Shown here: piece after piece, positions 8,984-17,653 of the stretch
How the letters are laid out: each line of letters begins with the position of its first letter
Position numbering within the stretch: position 1 is the first letter of the stretch
From: Noviherbaspirillum galbum
GTDB lineage: Bacteria; Pseudomonadota; Gammaproteobacteria; Burkholderiales; Burkholderiaceae_D
Length of the DNA stretch: 64,000 nucleotides
Assembly: GCF_010974945.1 (NCBI RefSeq)
Contig: NZ_JAAIVB010000085.1
Coordinates: forward strand, 217,913 to 281,912
Direction of reading: 5' to 3'
Position numbers and translations under genes: made by a program
Notes under the pieces: generated by a model
Databases searched by the model: none
What the model was told of the DNA's origin: nothing
What the model saw: the letters and a program-made list of their open reading frames with translations, nothing else

Positions 8984-9619
8984 TCAAGACGCAAACCGTC
9001 GCCCGTCCAGCGATCCATACGGAACCGTCTGCGCGGGCTCGGCGTCGAGTGCCGCCAGCATGTCCTTGATGATCTTTACCGTCTCCGGACTCTGGAGCAC
9101 CTCATAGTGGTTGCTTTCCACATCCACCAGATCGATGTCGCTTCGGTCACGCATCGAGTCCCGGGTCACCACTCCGTCGTTCGGCTTGGCCATGAAAGGC
9201 GATCCTCCATGAATGCTCACGACGTTCGTCCAGGGACGCTCGATCTTGAATTCCTTGCTTTGCAGAACCGGCGCGCTCAGCGGATGAATGTCCTTGAGGA
9301 CCTGGGTGAAAGGCAGCACGAGCCTGGCGAGCACGGCAGCCTCGCTGCCGCCGTAGGGCGTGCTTACCGTGACTCCGCCGCGTGTTTTGTCGGCGAGCGC
9401 ATTCGCCAGGTGCAGGGCGTGGATGCCGCCGAGGGAGTGGGCGATGAAGAAGATCTCATCGATTCCCTGCAGTTGCTGAAGCATCCTTTCGTGGTTGTTG
9501 TAAAACCCTTGCTCGCTGTCATATTCCAGGACGATTTCGTGCTGGCGGGACAGTTGGGAACGGATGAAGTTGAAGCAATTGGGCGTTGCCCGGTTGCCGT
9601 GAATATAGACGATATGCAT
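8984..9619 (-). CDS. alpha/beta-fold lipase/esterase-like protein
   Basis: 211 aa and cytoplasmic, without a signal peptide. It starts MHIVYIHGNRATPNCFNFI (HG oxyanion motif). The nucleophile elbow is FFIAHSLGGIHAL, with Ala in place of the first Gly of GxSxG, as in PGAP1- and lipase-3-like proteins. The likely acid and His are in KPNDGVVTRDS and VESNHYEVLQ. Short relative to most lipases, with a minimal lid. A 19-bp perfect palindrome sits 98 bp upstream of the start and may control it. Confidence 0.75.
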   Translation of the reverse strand: MHIVYIHGNRATPNCFNFIRSQLSRQHEIVLEYDSEQGFYNNHERMLQQLQGIDEIFFIAHSLGGIHALHLANALADKTRGGVTVSTPYGGSEAAVLARLVLPFTQVLKDIHPLSAPVLQSKEFKIERPWTNVVSIHGGSPFMAKPNDGVVTRDSMRDRSDIDLVDVESNHYEVLQSPETVKIIKDMLAALDAEPAQTVPYGSLDGRRFAS

Positions 9620-9716
9620 GTTGAACTCTTCCTGATAAAGGCAGCTTCAGGAACAGCTCCGCCGGATTGCCGGCAGGAACTGAGTCCGTAAAGCGTTTGC
9701 CGTCGACAGGTCATCC

Positions 9717-9735
9717 TATGCTGCGTCGCAGCATA
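9717..9735. promoter_or_regulatory. perfect 9-1-9 palindrome upstream of the lipase gene
   Basis: TATGCTGCG-T-CGCAGCATA. Size and symmetry fit a dimeric repressor site. A 14-bp part (TGCGTCGCAGCATA) recurs exactly at 35957-35970. Confidence 0.5.
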
Positions 9736-9871
9736 ATGCCAATTGCCATTACCTATATTGGGTATTTCGGTGGTGAATAGCGTTGTTGCCTGCTTTGCCG
9801 CATAGAAAGTTCATGCACCGCTTTGCCCTTCAGGCAGCGCATCACCTTATAGGCATTGAGAGAAGGCATAG

Positions 9872-10516
9872 CTATGGGCTTGTCTCTCCAATGGTCGTTC
9901 CTGCCTGGAAAATGAAGCCGGCAACGAGCCGTACCAGAGCGTCTTCAATGGCCTGCCGTTCCGCGGGACCGGAGGCCTGCGTCAATGCGGCCCGCACCAC
10001 GCCCGCGAACGCATGCGTCAGCACGAATGCTTCGGTGGGCGTGAGCTGGCGATGCTGGCCGCCATGCGTCGTCACGCCGATATCGGTCAGCAAACCGGCC
10101 ACGATGCCATGCGCGAGGTCTGCCGGCAGCTGGCGCCCGGGCGTGAGCGCGCGCTCGAGCAATTGCTTCTGCACTCCGGTCCGGCCGCCGAAGGCACCGA
10201 ACACGGCCCGTACGATCTGCCTTACGCGGCCGCCAGGCGTGTCGGGCGGCGGGCTGGTCAGTGCCGCCAGGATCTGCTGCATGACCCCGTTCAATTCGCG
10301 CCTGGCGAGCGCCGCCAGCAGCGACTGCTTGTCCGGAAAGTACTGGTAGAGAGAGCCGATGCTGACGCCGGCCAGCTCGGCGATGCGGTTCGTCGTCAGC
10401 GCATCGAGACCATCGCGGTCGATCAGGCGGGTGGCCGCCTCCAACATGAGCTCGACCTTGGCGCGCGCCCGGTCCTGCTGCGGCGCGCGGCGCTTAAGTG
10501 ACTGATTTTTCTGCAT
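9872..10516 (-). CDS. TetR/AcrR family transcriptional regulator
   Basis: 214 aa from ATG 10516. The HTH is textbook: ALTTNRIAELAGVSIGSLYQ followed by YFPDKQSLLAAL at residues about 35-65. The C-terminal ligand domain is variable. It is divergent from the sterol-desaturase gene, and the 15-bp perfect palindrome at 10560-10574 lies between the two starts. Repression of both itself and the neighbour is the simple reading; the effector is unknown. Confidence 0.9.
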   Translation of the reverse strand: MQKNQSLKRRAPQQDRARAKVELMLEAATRLIDRDGLDALTTNRIAELAGVSIGSLYQYFPDKQSLLAALARRELNGVMQQILAALTSPPPDTPGGRVRQIVRAVFGAFGGRTGVQKQLLERALTPGRQLPADLAHGIVAGLLTDIGVTTHGGQHRQLTPTEAFVLTHAFAGVVRAALTQASGPAERQAIEDALVRLVAGFIFQAGTTIGETSP

Positions 10517-10559
10517 TTCCGACGAAGTCTTTCCAGGTGTGAAAGGCGAGTACCAAAAC

Positions 10560-10574
10560 ATGAGCATTGCTCAT
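10560..10574. promoter_or_regulatory. TetR-type operator palindrome
   Basis: ATGAGCA-T-TGCTCAT, a perfect 7-1-7 palindrome, placed 44 bp from the regulator start and 40 bp from the desaturase start. The TGAGCA/TGCTCA half-sites are typical of TetR-family operators. Confidence 0.7.
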
Positions 10575-10613
10575 ATCATACCTTCCACCTGCACTTCCAA
10601 GGATGAATTCACA

Positions 10614-11501
10614 ATGACTTCCCTGCACAAGTTCGAGCTGCTGGCGTCCATCGCCGTCGTACTGATTTCCATGATCGAGGCCGTGGTGCTGCAACGCCGC
10701 CGCCCTGATTTCGACTGGAACGAAGCGCGGCTGTCCATCCTCGACCTGATCGGCCGCCGCATCGTTGCGCTGCTGCCGTTCAGCCTTGCCGCGCCGGTCT
10801 TCGGGTTTGCATGGGAACACCGGATCTATACCGTGCCTCTCGATGGCGTCGCCGCCTTCGTGGCGCTCTTCATCGGCCAGGAATTCTGCTATTACTGGTA
10901 TCACCGCGCCGCGCACCGCGTGCGCTTTTTCTGGGCCACGCATCGCGTGCACCACAGCCCGAACCAGCTTACGCTCTCGACTTCCTTCCGCCTCGGCTGG
11001 ACCGGCAAGCTGACCGGGACCGGACTGTTCTTCGTGCCGCTTGCCTGGCTCGGCTTCAAGCCGACCGTCGTGCTGGCCGCCCTCACGCTGAACCTGCTTT
11101 ACCAGTTCTGGCTGCACACGACATGGATTCCCAAGCTCGGCTGGTTTGAATACGTGTTCAACACGCCATCGGCGCACCGCGTTCACCATGCCTCCAACCT
11201 GCCTTATCTCGACAAGAACTATGGCGGCGTGCTCATCATCTTCGACCGCTTGTTCGGCACCTATGCCGAAGAGGAGGAAACGGAGCCCTGCGTCTATGGC
11301 CTCGTGAAGCCGGTCCGTACCAGGAACCTGTTGCGTCTCGAGTTTGATGAATGGCGTGCCATCGCCGCCGACATGCGCCGCTCGGGCAGCGTCATGCAAG
11401 CGCTGAAGATTCTTGCCATGCCGCCGGGCTGGTCGCCGGACGGACGCGGCGAAACGACGGAGGAATTGCGTGCGCTCGTATCGCAGCAGGTGTCAGGCTG
11501 A
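10614..11501 (+). CDS. sterol desaturase / fatty acid hydroxylase superfamily membrane protein
   Basis: 295 aa; start set by AAGGAT nine bases upstream of ATG 10614. Four hydrophobic segments flank the di-iron histidine clusters: HRAAH, then THRVHH, then AHRVHH, the usual HxxxH / HxxHH / HxxHH array. Members hydroxylate or desaturate lipid chains at the membrane. FDRLFGTYAEEEETEPCVYG near the C-terminus is also family-typical. Divergent from and probably repressed by the adjacent TetR protein. Confidence 0.9.
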   Translation: MTSLHKFELLASIAVVLISMIEAVVLQRRRPDFDWNEARLSILDLIGRRIVALLPFSLAAPVFGFAWEHRIYTVPLDGVAAFVALFIGQEFCYYWYHRAAHRVRFFWATHRVHHSPNQLTLSTSFRLGWTGKLTGTGLFFVPLAWLGFKPTVVLAALTLNLLYQFWLHTTWIPKLGWFEYVFNTPSAHRVHHASNLPYLDKNYGGVLIIFDRLFGTYAEEEETEPCVYGLVKPVRTRNLLRLEFDEWRAIAADMRRSGSVMQALKILAMPPGWSPDGRGETTEELRALVSQQVSG

Positions 11502-11627
11502 GCCGTGCCCGATGGGCTTCACGTACCGTCCGAACGCATCATTGCAGTCAAGTTTGTCTCCGGCATTCTGGACAGGAACGTGCAAGCTCCTTGGATAGAA
11601 CTCATCGATCGTGAAAGCAGCCTCGGA

Positions 11628-12149
11628 CTATTCGTGCGCGCCGTTCCAGAAGCCTTCATGGGCGTGCGCGGCCTCGTCTTCCAGCAGCGGGCCGATGACT
11701 TCGATGCGGCGCTGTCCTCGCGAGAACACTTCACGGCATGGCAGGGAAAAAGTTGGATTTTCCGGATGGCTTCCGGTGAGGCCAAGCAACGCATGCTCGG
11801 AAAGTGCATAGACCACGCGGCCGATTCCCGTCCAATACACCGCGCCGGCGCACATGCAGCAAGGCTCGGCGCTCGTGTAGAGGGTGCACCTGGCGAGTTG
11901 TTCCGGACCGAGCACGCGAGCGGCCTGTGCGACGGCAACCAGTTCCGCATGCTGCGTGGGATCGCCCTCCGGCGGCATCGAGTTGTTGACCGCGGCGGCA
12001 ATCACGTTGCCGGACTCGTCGGCCACCAAAGCGGCGAACGGATGGCGTCCGCGGTCCCGGGACTCATGAGACATGGCGATCGACTTGCGCAGCAACGCGA
12101 TGTCGCGTTCCGACAAGCCGGAGGTTTCGGCGTTAGAAGAAGTTTCCAT
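11628..12149 (-). CDS. nucleoside/guanine deaminase family protein
   Basis: 173 aa from ATG 12149. The frame extends further upstream, but that part is implausible as protein. It is a zinc-dependent deaminase of the cytidine-deaminase superfamily: HAELVAVAQA supplies the His and proton-shuttling Glu, and SAEPCCMCAGAVYW supplies the PCxxC zinc cysteines. SMPPEGDPTQHAE resembles guanine/isoguanine deaminases rather than tRNA adenosine deaminases. It is the last gene of the ureide cluster, 100 bp after the ureidoglycolate lyase stop, which supports a purine-catabolic role. Confidence 0.85.
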   Translation of the reverse strand: METSSNAETSGLSERDIALLRKSIAMSHESRDRGRHPFAALVADESGNVIAAAVNNSMPPEGDPTQHAELVAVAQAARVLGPEQLARCTLYTSAEPCCMCAGAVYWTGIGRVVYALSEHALLGLTGSHPENPTFSLPCREVFSRGQRRIEVIGPLLEDEAAHAHEGFWNGAHE

Positions 12150-12249
12150 GTCTGCTCTAGATTCAGCGTATCGACGTCCTGTGTGCGAGCGCCACGATAT
12201 CACAATGCCAGCAACGGGGACGTTGCCGGTTAAAGCTTCGGGCGGACCG

Positions 12250-12759
12250 TCATTCGAGGCCTGGAGCAACAAGCATGATTTCCTCGGGCGCCGCCAACTC
12301 CTGCGTATCCAGGCGGTAGCTTCCGCCTTCGATGACGGCAAAGCGGTCTCCGTCTTGCAAGGCGATCAGGCCGTGGTGCCAGCAATCGCGATGCAGGCTG
12401 ATGGCTTGTCCGGGAGCGCTCAGAAACGCCTCGATGCGTTCCCATTCCGGCGCCGGCCCGCCAGGCGCCACCACCACGATGAAGCGCTGCCCATTCAAGG
12501 GAACGAAGACCTGGCTTGCGCGCCGGTGCCGCTCCAGGTTCGCCAGGCGCAGCGGAAACCGGCGCGCCGAGGCGACGTAAAGATGAATCCTGGGGTCGCC
12601 GTCACCGGGGACGCCCCGGATGTCGAGGCTCGCGAGGTCGGCATGGCGCCGGGTAGTCCCGTCGTTGATCATTTCCGGCACGGCGTCTGCCGCGTCGATC
12701 ACCACGCCGAACGGCGCAAAGGCCGCCTTGCTCAGATTTTGTACTGTCAATTCGCGCAT
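12250..12759 (-). CDS. ureidoglycolate lyase family protein (AllA-like)
   Basis: 169 aa. The start at 12759 is preferred because MRELTVQNLSKAAFAPFG matches the family N-terminus, and because its ATG overlaps the TGA of the ABC ATPase gene, indicating translational coupling. The C-terminal cupin-like part has FVPLNGQRFIVVVAPGG, ISLHRDCWHHGLIAL and FAVIEGG, family-typical for the enzyme that splits ureidoglycolate into glyoxylate and urea. Co-transcription with a Liv-type importer suggests uptake and breakdown of a ureide. Confidence 0.85.
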   Translation of the reverse strand: MRELTVQNLSKAAFAPFGVVIDAADAVPEMINDGTTRRHADLASLDIRGVPGDGDPRIHLYVASARRFPLRLANLERHRRASQVFVPLNGQRFIVVVAPGGPAPEWERIEAFLSAPGQAISLHRDCWHHGLIALQDGDRFAVIEGGSYRLDTQELAAPEEIMLVAPGLE

Positions 12760-13502
12760 CAGAAATTCAGTCCCAGCCATTGTTTGACCTGCTCGTGCAG
12801 GTCGCCTTCGAAGTCCTTCCGCTGGCCCGCGGCGGTAATGCGACCAAGGCTGAGCACGTGCACCCGGTCCGACATCTTGACCACGCGCCGGACATTATGG
12901 TCGATCAGCAGGATTCCCATTCCCGCCTTGGCGAATCGTTCTATCCAGGTGAATACGCCTTCGGCCATGATAGGCGAGAGTCCGATGCTGGGTTCGTCGA
13001 TCAGGCATAGCGTCGGCCGCTGCAGCCAGGCCTTCGCGAACTCGACCTGCTTTTGCTGCCCGCCCGAGAGGTCGCCCGCCTGGGCCCGGCGCTTCTCGCG
13101 CACCGTCGGGAAGGTGTCGAGCACCTCTTCATAGCGCTGCCTGAGCGTGTTCCCATATTTCCTGGCACGGCCCTGCATCGGCAGCAGCAGGTTTTCCTCC
13201 ACGGTAAGGTAGGGGAACAGGCTCGATTCCTGCGGGATGCAGCAGATGCCATGGTCGATCAGCTTGTGGGGCGCGATGCCGCTGATGTCCTGCTCGCCGA
13301 AGCGCACGCTGCCTTCCTTGGGCGCGAGGAAACCGCAGATGGTCTTGACCACGGTCGACTTGCCGGCGCCGTTCAAGCCGATCAGGCCGCTGATTTCACC
13401 GGCATGCACTTCGAGCGAAACATCGCGCAGGACGTCGATGTCCTGCGCATAGCCGGCGGTCACCTTGTCGAGAAAAAGCAGGCGCTCAGATATTTCAGGC
13501 AT
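12759..13502 (-). CDS. livF: branched-chain amino acid-type ABC transporter ATP-binding protein (LivF-like)
   Basis: 247 aa. Walker A GLNGAGKST, ABC signature LSGGQQKQVEFA, Walker B LCLIDEPSIGLSP and the switch His in LLIDHNV are all present. GHICCIPQ-type Q-loop (GICCIPQESSLFPYLTVEEN) fits LivF. It overlaps livG by 8 bp and is coupled to the ureidoglycolate lyase start. The substrate is probably not leucine but a ureide or related N-compound, inferred from neighbours only. Confidence 0.9.
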   Translation of the reverse strand: MPEISERLLFLDKVTAGYAQDIDVLRDVSLEVHAGEISGLIGLNGAGKSTVVKTICGFLAPKEGSVRFGEQDISGIAPHKLIDHGICCIPQESSLFPYLTVEENLLLPMQGRARKYGNTLRQRYEEVLDTFPTVREKRRAQAGDLSGGQQKQVEFAKAWLQRPTLCLIDEPSIGLSPIMAEGVFTWIERFAKAGMGILLIDHNVRRVVKMSDRVHVLSLGRITAAGQRKDFEGDLHEQVKQWLGLNF

Positions 13503-14217
13503 GGCTGGCGTTCCCCAGGTAGGCTTCGATGACGGGCGCGCTTTCCAGCACCGCGCGGGTCGGACCTTCGGCGATCACGCGCCCCAGGTTCATGCATACC
13601 GCGCGCTGGCAAAGGTCGACGACGATGGGCATGTCGTGGCTGACAAGGACGAAGGTCTGGCCGAGCGCATGCCGCCGGCGGATGAAGTCCGCCATGGTTT
13701 CGCGCATGACCGGATGGACCGCCGCAAACGGTTCGTCGAGCAGGGCGATGCGCGGCGGCTTGATGAAGCACATGCCGAATTCCAGCAGCTTGCGCTGGCC
13801 GCCGGACAGCGAGCCGGCATCGAGGTATTGCACATGGGTCAGGGTCAGCTCTTCCAGCAGCGCCGCCGCGCGGCTGGCGGCCTCCCGTTCCGACAGGTCC
13901 ATCGCCATGCCGGCCACGAGCAGGTTGTCGAAGCAGGAGATGCGGGGGAATACCCGGGTCATCTGGAACATGCGGAGCAAGCCCCTGCGGGCCAGTTGCA
14001 CCGTGCTCATGCGCGTTACGTTCTGGTCCGCGAACCAGATCTCGCCGGCATCCGGCGCAAGGAAGCCCGACAGCATGTTCAGCACCGTCGTCTTGCCCGA
14101 ACCGTTGGGGCCGACCAGGCCGAGTATCTCGCCGGCTTGGACGGTGATGTCTACCTTGTCGACTGCGGCCACGCCGCCAAAGTGCTTGGACAGGCCGTTG
14201 GTCTTGAGCAGCGTCAT
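13495..14217 (-). CDS. livG: branched-chain amino acid-type ABC transporter ATP-binding protein (LivG-like)
   Basis: 240 aa from ATG 14217, which overlaps the livM stop (ATGA). Walker A is GPNGSGKTT, the signature LSGGQRKLLEFG, and Walker B IALLDEPFAAVHP, followed by FVLVSHDMPIV. LivG-specific blocks are LGLVGPNGSGKTTVLNMLSG and LLRMFQMTRVFPRISCFDN. It pairs with LivF as the cytoplasmic motor of the transporter. Confidence 0.9.
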   Translation of the reverse strand: MTLLKTNGLSKHFGGVAAVDKVDITVQAGEILGLVGPNGSGKTTVLNMLSGFLAPDAGEIWFADQNVTRMSTVQLARRGLLRMFQMTRVFPRISCFDNLLVAGMAMDLSEREAASRAAALLEELTLTHVQYLDAGSLSGGQRKLLEFGMCFIKPPRIALLDEPFAAVHPVMRETMADFIRRRHALGQTFVLVSHDMPIVVDLCQRAVCMNLGRVIAEGPTRAVLESAPVIEAYLGNASHA

Positions 14218-15209
14218 GACATTTCTCCGGCGGATTTCGTGGCTGCGGCCGAGGCATCCCTGGCGTGCGCGCTCTTTCCTTGCCAATAGGTGACCATCCC
14301 CCAGAGGCCGGTGCGGAAGAAGCGGGCGAAGATGATCACCACGATGGCAAAGACGATCATCTGGATATTGCCGAAGTCACGCAGCCACTCCGAGGCGAGG
14401 TAGACCAGCAGCGCGCCGATGAGGGAGCCGGCCAGGGTGCCGATGCCGCCGATGACCACCATGGAAATCACCAGGCCGGTCTGCAGCAGCAAGCCCATCT
14501 CCGGGCTGACCAGCTGGCTGAAGGTGCCGTAAAGCGAACCGGCAAAGCCGCAGATCGCGCACGAGATCGCAAAGGCCAGCGTCTTGTAGCGCACGACGTC
14601 GATGCCGCGCGTCTCGGCGCCGATTTCATCGTCGCGGATCGCCAGCCAGAAACGGCCGGTTCGCCGGTTCATCAAGACATACACGCCGCATACCGCCAGC
14701 AGCAGGACCGCCAGGAAAAGGTAGTAGTACCCGAGCCGGCTTTCCATCAGGGTCGGCACGTTGAGTCCCTGGTCGCCGCGCGTGAATTCATGCGAGTTGC
14801 CGATCACGACACGCGCAATTTCCGCGAAGGACAAGGTCGTCAAGGCCAGATACGGTCCCTTCAGGCGTAAGGCGATCCTGCCCAGCGCCCAGCCGACGAT
14901 CGCGGTGACGACGATCGCGGCGGGGATGCCGATGGCAAGCGGCACCTTCCAGTGGTAATTGAGCAGCGCCGTGACATAGGCGCCCAGCATGGCGAAGGCC
15001 GCAGGGGCCAGCGAGAACTGGCCGGTGAATCCCGCCAGCAGGTTCCAGCCCAGCGAGAGCAGGGCGAAATACATGCTCACGATCAGGATGCCCAGCGTAT
15101 AGGAATTCGTCACCGCGAGCGGCAGCAGCGCCAGGACGAACAATACGGCGAGCGCCGCCCGGAAGTCGGTGCGCAGGCGGTTGGACCAGAGATTGCGGAT
15201 GGTGCTCAT
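14214..15209 (-). CDS. livM: branched-chain amino acid-type ABC permease (LivM-like)
   Basis: 331 aa with eight to nine hydrophobic segments. Diagnostic LivM blocks are ALLSLGWNLLAGFTGQFSLA, AFAMLGAYVTALL, LTTLSFAEIARVV and the cytoplasmic loop AIRDDEIGAETRGIDVVRYK, which docks with the ATPases. The C-terminal GGIGTLAGSLIGALLV is also conserved. Its ATG overlaps the livH stop by 4 bp. Confidence 0.92.
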   Translation of the reverse strand: MSTIRNLWSNRLRTDFRAALAVLFVLALLPLAVTNSYTLGILIVSMYFALLSLGWNLLAGFTGQFSLAPAAFAMLGAYVTALLNYHWKVPLAIGIPAAIVVTAIVGWALGRIALRLKGPYLALTTLSFAEIARVVIGNSHEFTRGDQGLNVPTLMESRLGYYYLFLAVLLLAVCGVYVLMNRRTGRFWLAIRDDEIGAETRGIDVVRYKTLAFAISCAICGFAGSLYGTFSQLVSPEMGLLLQTGLVISMVVIGGIGTLAGSLIGALLVYLASEWLRDFGNIQMIVFAIVVIIFARFFRTGLWGMVTYWQGKSAHARDASAAATKSAGEMS

Positions 15210-16096
15210 ACTTCGCGTCCCTTCTCGCCGAGGAGGCCTTGCGGCCGGAACAGGAGGACCAGGATCAGCACCAGCAGGCCGAAGGCATCGCGGTAGTCAT
15301 AGGAAACATACACGGCGAAGAACGATTCCAGCACCCCGAGCAGGAGCGCCGCCGCCATGCTGCCCCAGATCGATCCCATGCCGCCAAGCACCACGATCAC
15401 ATACGATTTGAGCGCCGGGAAGGCGCCGACGTCGGGCGCGGGGTTGATGGCCGGGGCAAGCAGGCCGCCGGCGAGCGCGGCCAGCATGCCGGAGATGGCA
15501 AAGATCAGGCTGGTGGCGCGCGTGGCGTCGATGCCTGCCAGCGATGCGCCCAGCCTGTTCTGCGCGACCGCCTGGATCTGCCGGCCCCATAGCGAACGCT
15601 TGATGAACAAGGCCAGGCCCACCAGGATGACGAGCGACAGCCCGGCGGCGATGAGCTTCTGGCCGTTGAGCATCACCGGACCGATCACGAAGCGCGAGGT
15701 GTCGATCAATGTCGGGCCGCGGAAGGGATAGGGGCCGACGACCTTGTCGACCAGGTTGATGAGCAGCAGGGACAGGCCGAAGGTCACCACGACCGCATAT
15801 TCGTCCTTCATGATGCTCCAGCTTCCGTAGCCGGCGTACAGGGGCCGCATCAGCAGCCGTTCCACCAGCCAGCCAAGCGCGGCGCCGCCGGCGGCGGCCA
15901 GCGGCAAGGCGATCCAGGGCGATACGCCGAGCTTCAGCGATATCAGGACATAAGCGTAGGCCCCGACCATGTAGAACTCGCCGTGCGCGAAGTTCACGAT
16001 CTTCAGCACGCCGAAGATCATCGCCAGGCCCACCGCCATCAGCGCGTAGAAGAGGCCGATGATCAAGCCATTGATGAAAAGATCAGCCGCCAGCAT
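15206..16096 (-). CDS. livH: branched-chain amino acid-type ABC permease (LivH-like)
   Basis: 296 aa. ATG 16096 is chosen over the longer frame because GGAGGAACTG stands right before it and MLAADLFINGLIIGLFYALM is the family N-terminus. FGVLKIVNFAHGEFYMVGAY is the LivH signature, and VLGGMGSIWGSMAAALLLGV closes the permease domain. It forms the heterodimeric channel with LivM. Confidence 0.92.
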   Translation of the reverse strand: MLAADLFINGLIIGLFYALMAVGLAMIFGVLKIVNFAHGEFYMVGAYAYVLISLKLGVSPWIALPLAAAGGAALGWLVERLLMRPLYAGYGSWSIMKDEYAVVVTFGLSLLLINLVDKVVGPYPFRGPTLIDTSRFVIGPVMLNGQKLIAAGLSLVILVGLALFIKRSLWGRQIQAVAQNRLGASLAGIDATRATSLIFAISGMLAALAGGLLAPAINPAPDVGAFPALKSYVIVVLGGMGSIWGSMAAALLLGVLESFFAVYVSYDYRDAFGLLVLILVLLFRPQGLLGEKGREV

Positions 16097-16165
16097 CAGT
16101 TCCTCCACCAAGCAGAATCGAAAAAGCCCGCTGAACCAGTCCGCATGCTCCGGACGAAGCGAGAG

Positions 16166-16189
16166 CCCCACCCCGCGGCGGGATGGGGG
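16166..16189 (-). terminator. intercistronic hairpin between the binding-protein and livH genes
   Basis: GC-rich stem CCCCACCCC / GGGATGGGG with one mismatch, eight bases past the binding-protein stop and without a T-tract. Hairpins here commonly protect the upstream mRNA and lower the downstream permease dose. Confidence 0.45.
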
Positions 16190-16197
16190 ACCATCGT

Positions 16198-17409
16198 CTA
16201 TTTGGCCGGCTTGACCAGCTTGCTGACGTCGAGCTTTCCACCCGGAGGCTGGATCAGGACTGACTCGGCGATGGGCTGGTTTACCGCCGTGAGCTGATAG
16301 TTCACGTAGGGAATGTCGACCCACTGCTGGAACTTGTAGCCCGGTTCCTTCGAAAACTGGAAGGTGCCGCGCGCCCCGTTGAAGGTCATGCCTTGCATGG
16401 TCTTGATGATGGCTTCAGGTTCGGCGCTCTTACCCTGCTTGATCGCATCGACGATCAGCAGCAGGGAATCGGCCGCCTGGAAGATCAGCCGGTTGGGGTC
16501 GTTCTTGGTGCGCTTCTTGTATTCGGCGGCGATCTTCTGGCCCATGTCCGGCATCGCCATCTTGGGGTGATACAGGCCGAACGACACCATGTACTTGCCG
16601 GCGTCCTTCACGTTCTGCCAGAAGTCGGGATAGTCGGCGATGCCGGCGCCATCGTAGCTCCATGTCTTCGCGCTCGGCGCAACGCCTTGCTCGTAGAGCT
16701 GGTTCATCACGATGTAGGCCGCGGGCGGCAGCATGATGTTGATGACCATGTCCGGCGGATTGGCGCGCAAGGCGAGGATGGCCGGCGTGAAATCCTTGCC
16801 GGCGCGGTCCAGGGTTTCGTACTTGAAGTCGACGTTCGGCGCCTTGGCCTTGATGAGTTCGGCCATCAGCTTCGCCTGCCCGATGCCGTAGTCGGTATTT
16901 TCTGCGAACGCGACCACGCGCTTGACGCCCATCGCGGCGATGGTTTCCGCCATGGCGGTGGAAACGCGAGTGTTGTAGTTGGACGGGTTAAAGACTTCCG
17001 GATAGCCCTTCTTGCGGATGTCGTCCGACCAGCAGTTGGTGTTGACGTAGGGGACGTGCGAGCGGTGCGCCACTTCCATTTCCGCCAGGCAGACGGAGCT
17101 CTGGTGGCCGCCCGCGATGGCGACGACCTTGTCCTTGGAGATGAGCTTCTCGCTGGCGGCGCGGCCCTTTTCGGGGATGCCCTGGTTATCTTCGTAGACC
17201 AGCTTGATCTGGCGGCCCAGCACGCCGCCCTGGGCGTTGATCATGTCTTTGACGATCTCCACGCCGTCCTTGACCTGCGTGCCCTGCACGACCGAGCCGG
17301 GAGGCGACTGGGCGATGCTGATGCCGATGGCGATCGGGTCGGCAGCGACCGCGTTGCCGCCGGCGAGAAGGGCGAATGGGGATAAAGCAAGCAATGCGAA
17401 CCGTTTCAT
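16198..17409 (-). CDS. periplasmic substrate-binding protein of the Liv-type transporter
   Basis: 403 aa with a Sec signal peptide (MKRFALLALSPFALLAGGNA, cleavage near AVA-AD). Type I periplasmic-binding fold: IAIGISIAQSPPGSVVQGTQ, then INAQGGVLGRQIKLVYEDNQ, AGGHQSSVCLAEMEVA and VVAFAENTDYGIGQA. Cys in NTNCWSDD may form a disulfide with SSVC. First gene of the transporter block, 101 bp before livH. The ligand is unknown; the cluster suggests an allantoin-, urea- or amide-like nitrogen source. Confidence 0.9.
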   Translation of the reverse strand: MKRFALLALSPFALLAGGNAVAADPIAIGISIAQSPPGSVVQGTQVKDGVEIVKDMINAQGGVLGRQIKLVYEDNQGIPEKGRAASEKLISKDKVVAIAGGHQSSVCLAEMEVAHRSHVPYVNTNCWSDDIRKKGYPEVFNPSNYNTRVSTAMAETIAAMGVKRVVAFAENTDYGIGQAKLMAELIKAKAPNVDFKYETLDRAGKDFTPAILALRANPPDMVINIMLPPAAYIVMNQLYEQGVAPSAKTWSYDGAGIADYPDFWQNVKDAGKYMVSFGLYHPKMAMPDMGQKIAAEYKKRTKNDPNRLIFQAADSLLLIVDAIKQGKSAEPEAIIKTMQGMTFNGARGTFQFSKEPGYKFQQWVDIPYVNYQLTAVNQPIAESVLIQPPGGKLDVSKLVKPAK

Positions 17410-17653
17410 TCCTGTCTCCTTTTTTTAAGCTGGAATTTCTGCCATCCGGCCAGATGCTGCCGGCCGCCATGGCAGAAGCGAAACCACGTCACAACCTTCC
17501 ACTTCATCTTGGTACGCTGCCCTCCCGCGCATGCTGCATGGGGTTCGCCGGGGTGGCTAAAAAGTTTCCAAGCTAACACACAATGTTTGCGTCAGTCCTC
17601 CTTCTCGCTGCCGGGCTTGCTTTTCGTCATATCGTGAGCGCCATCAAATTCGC

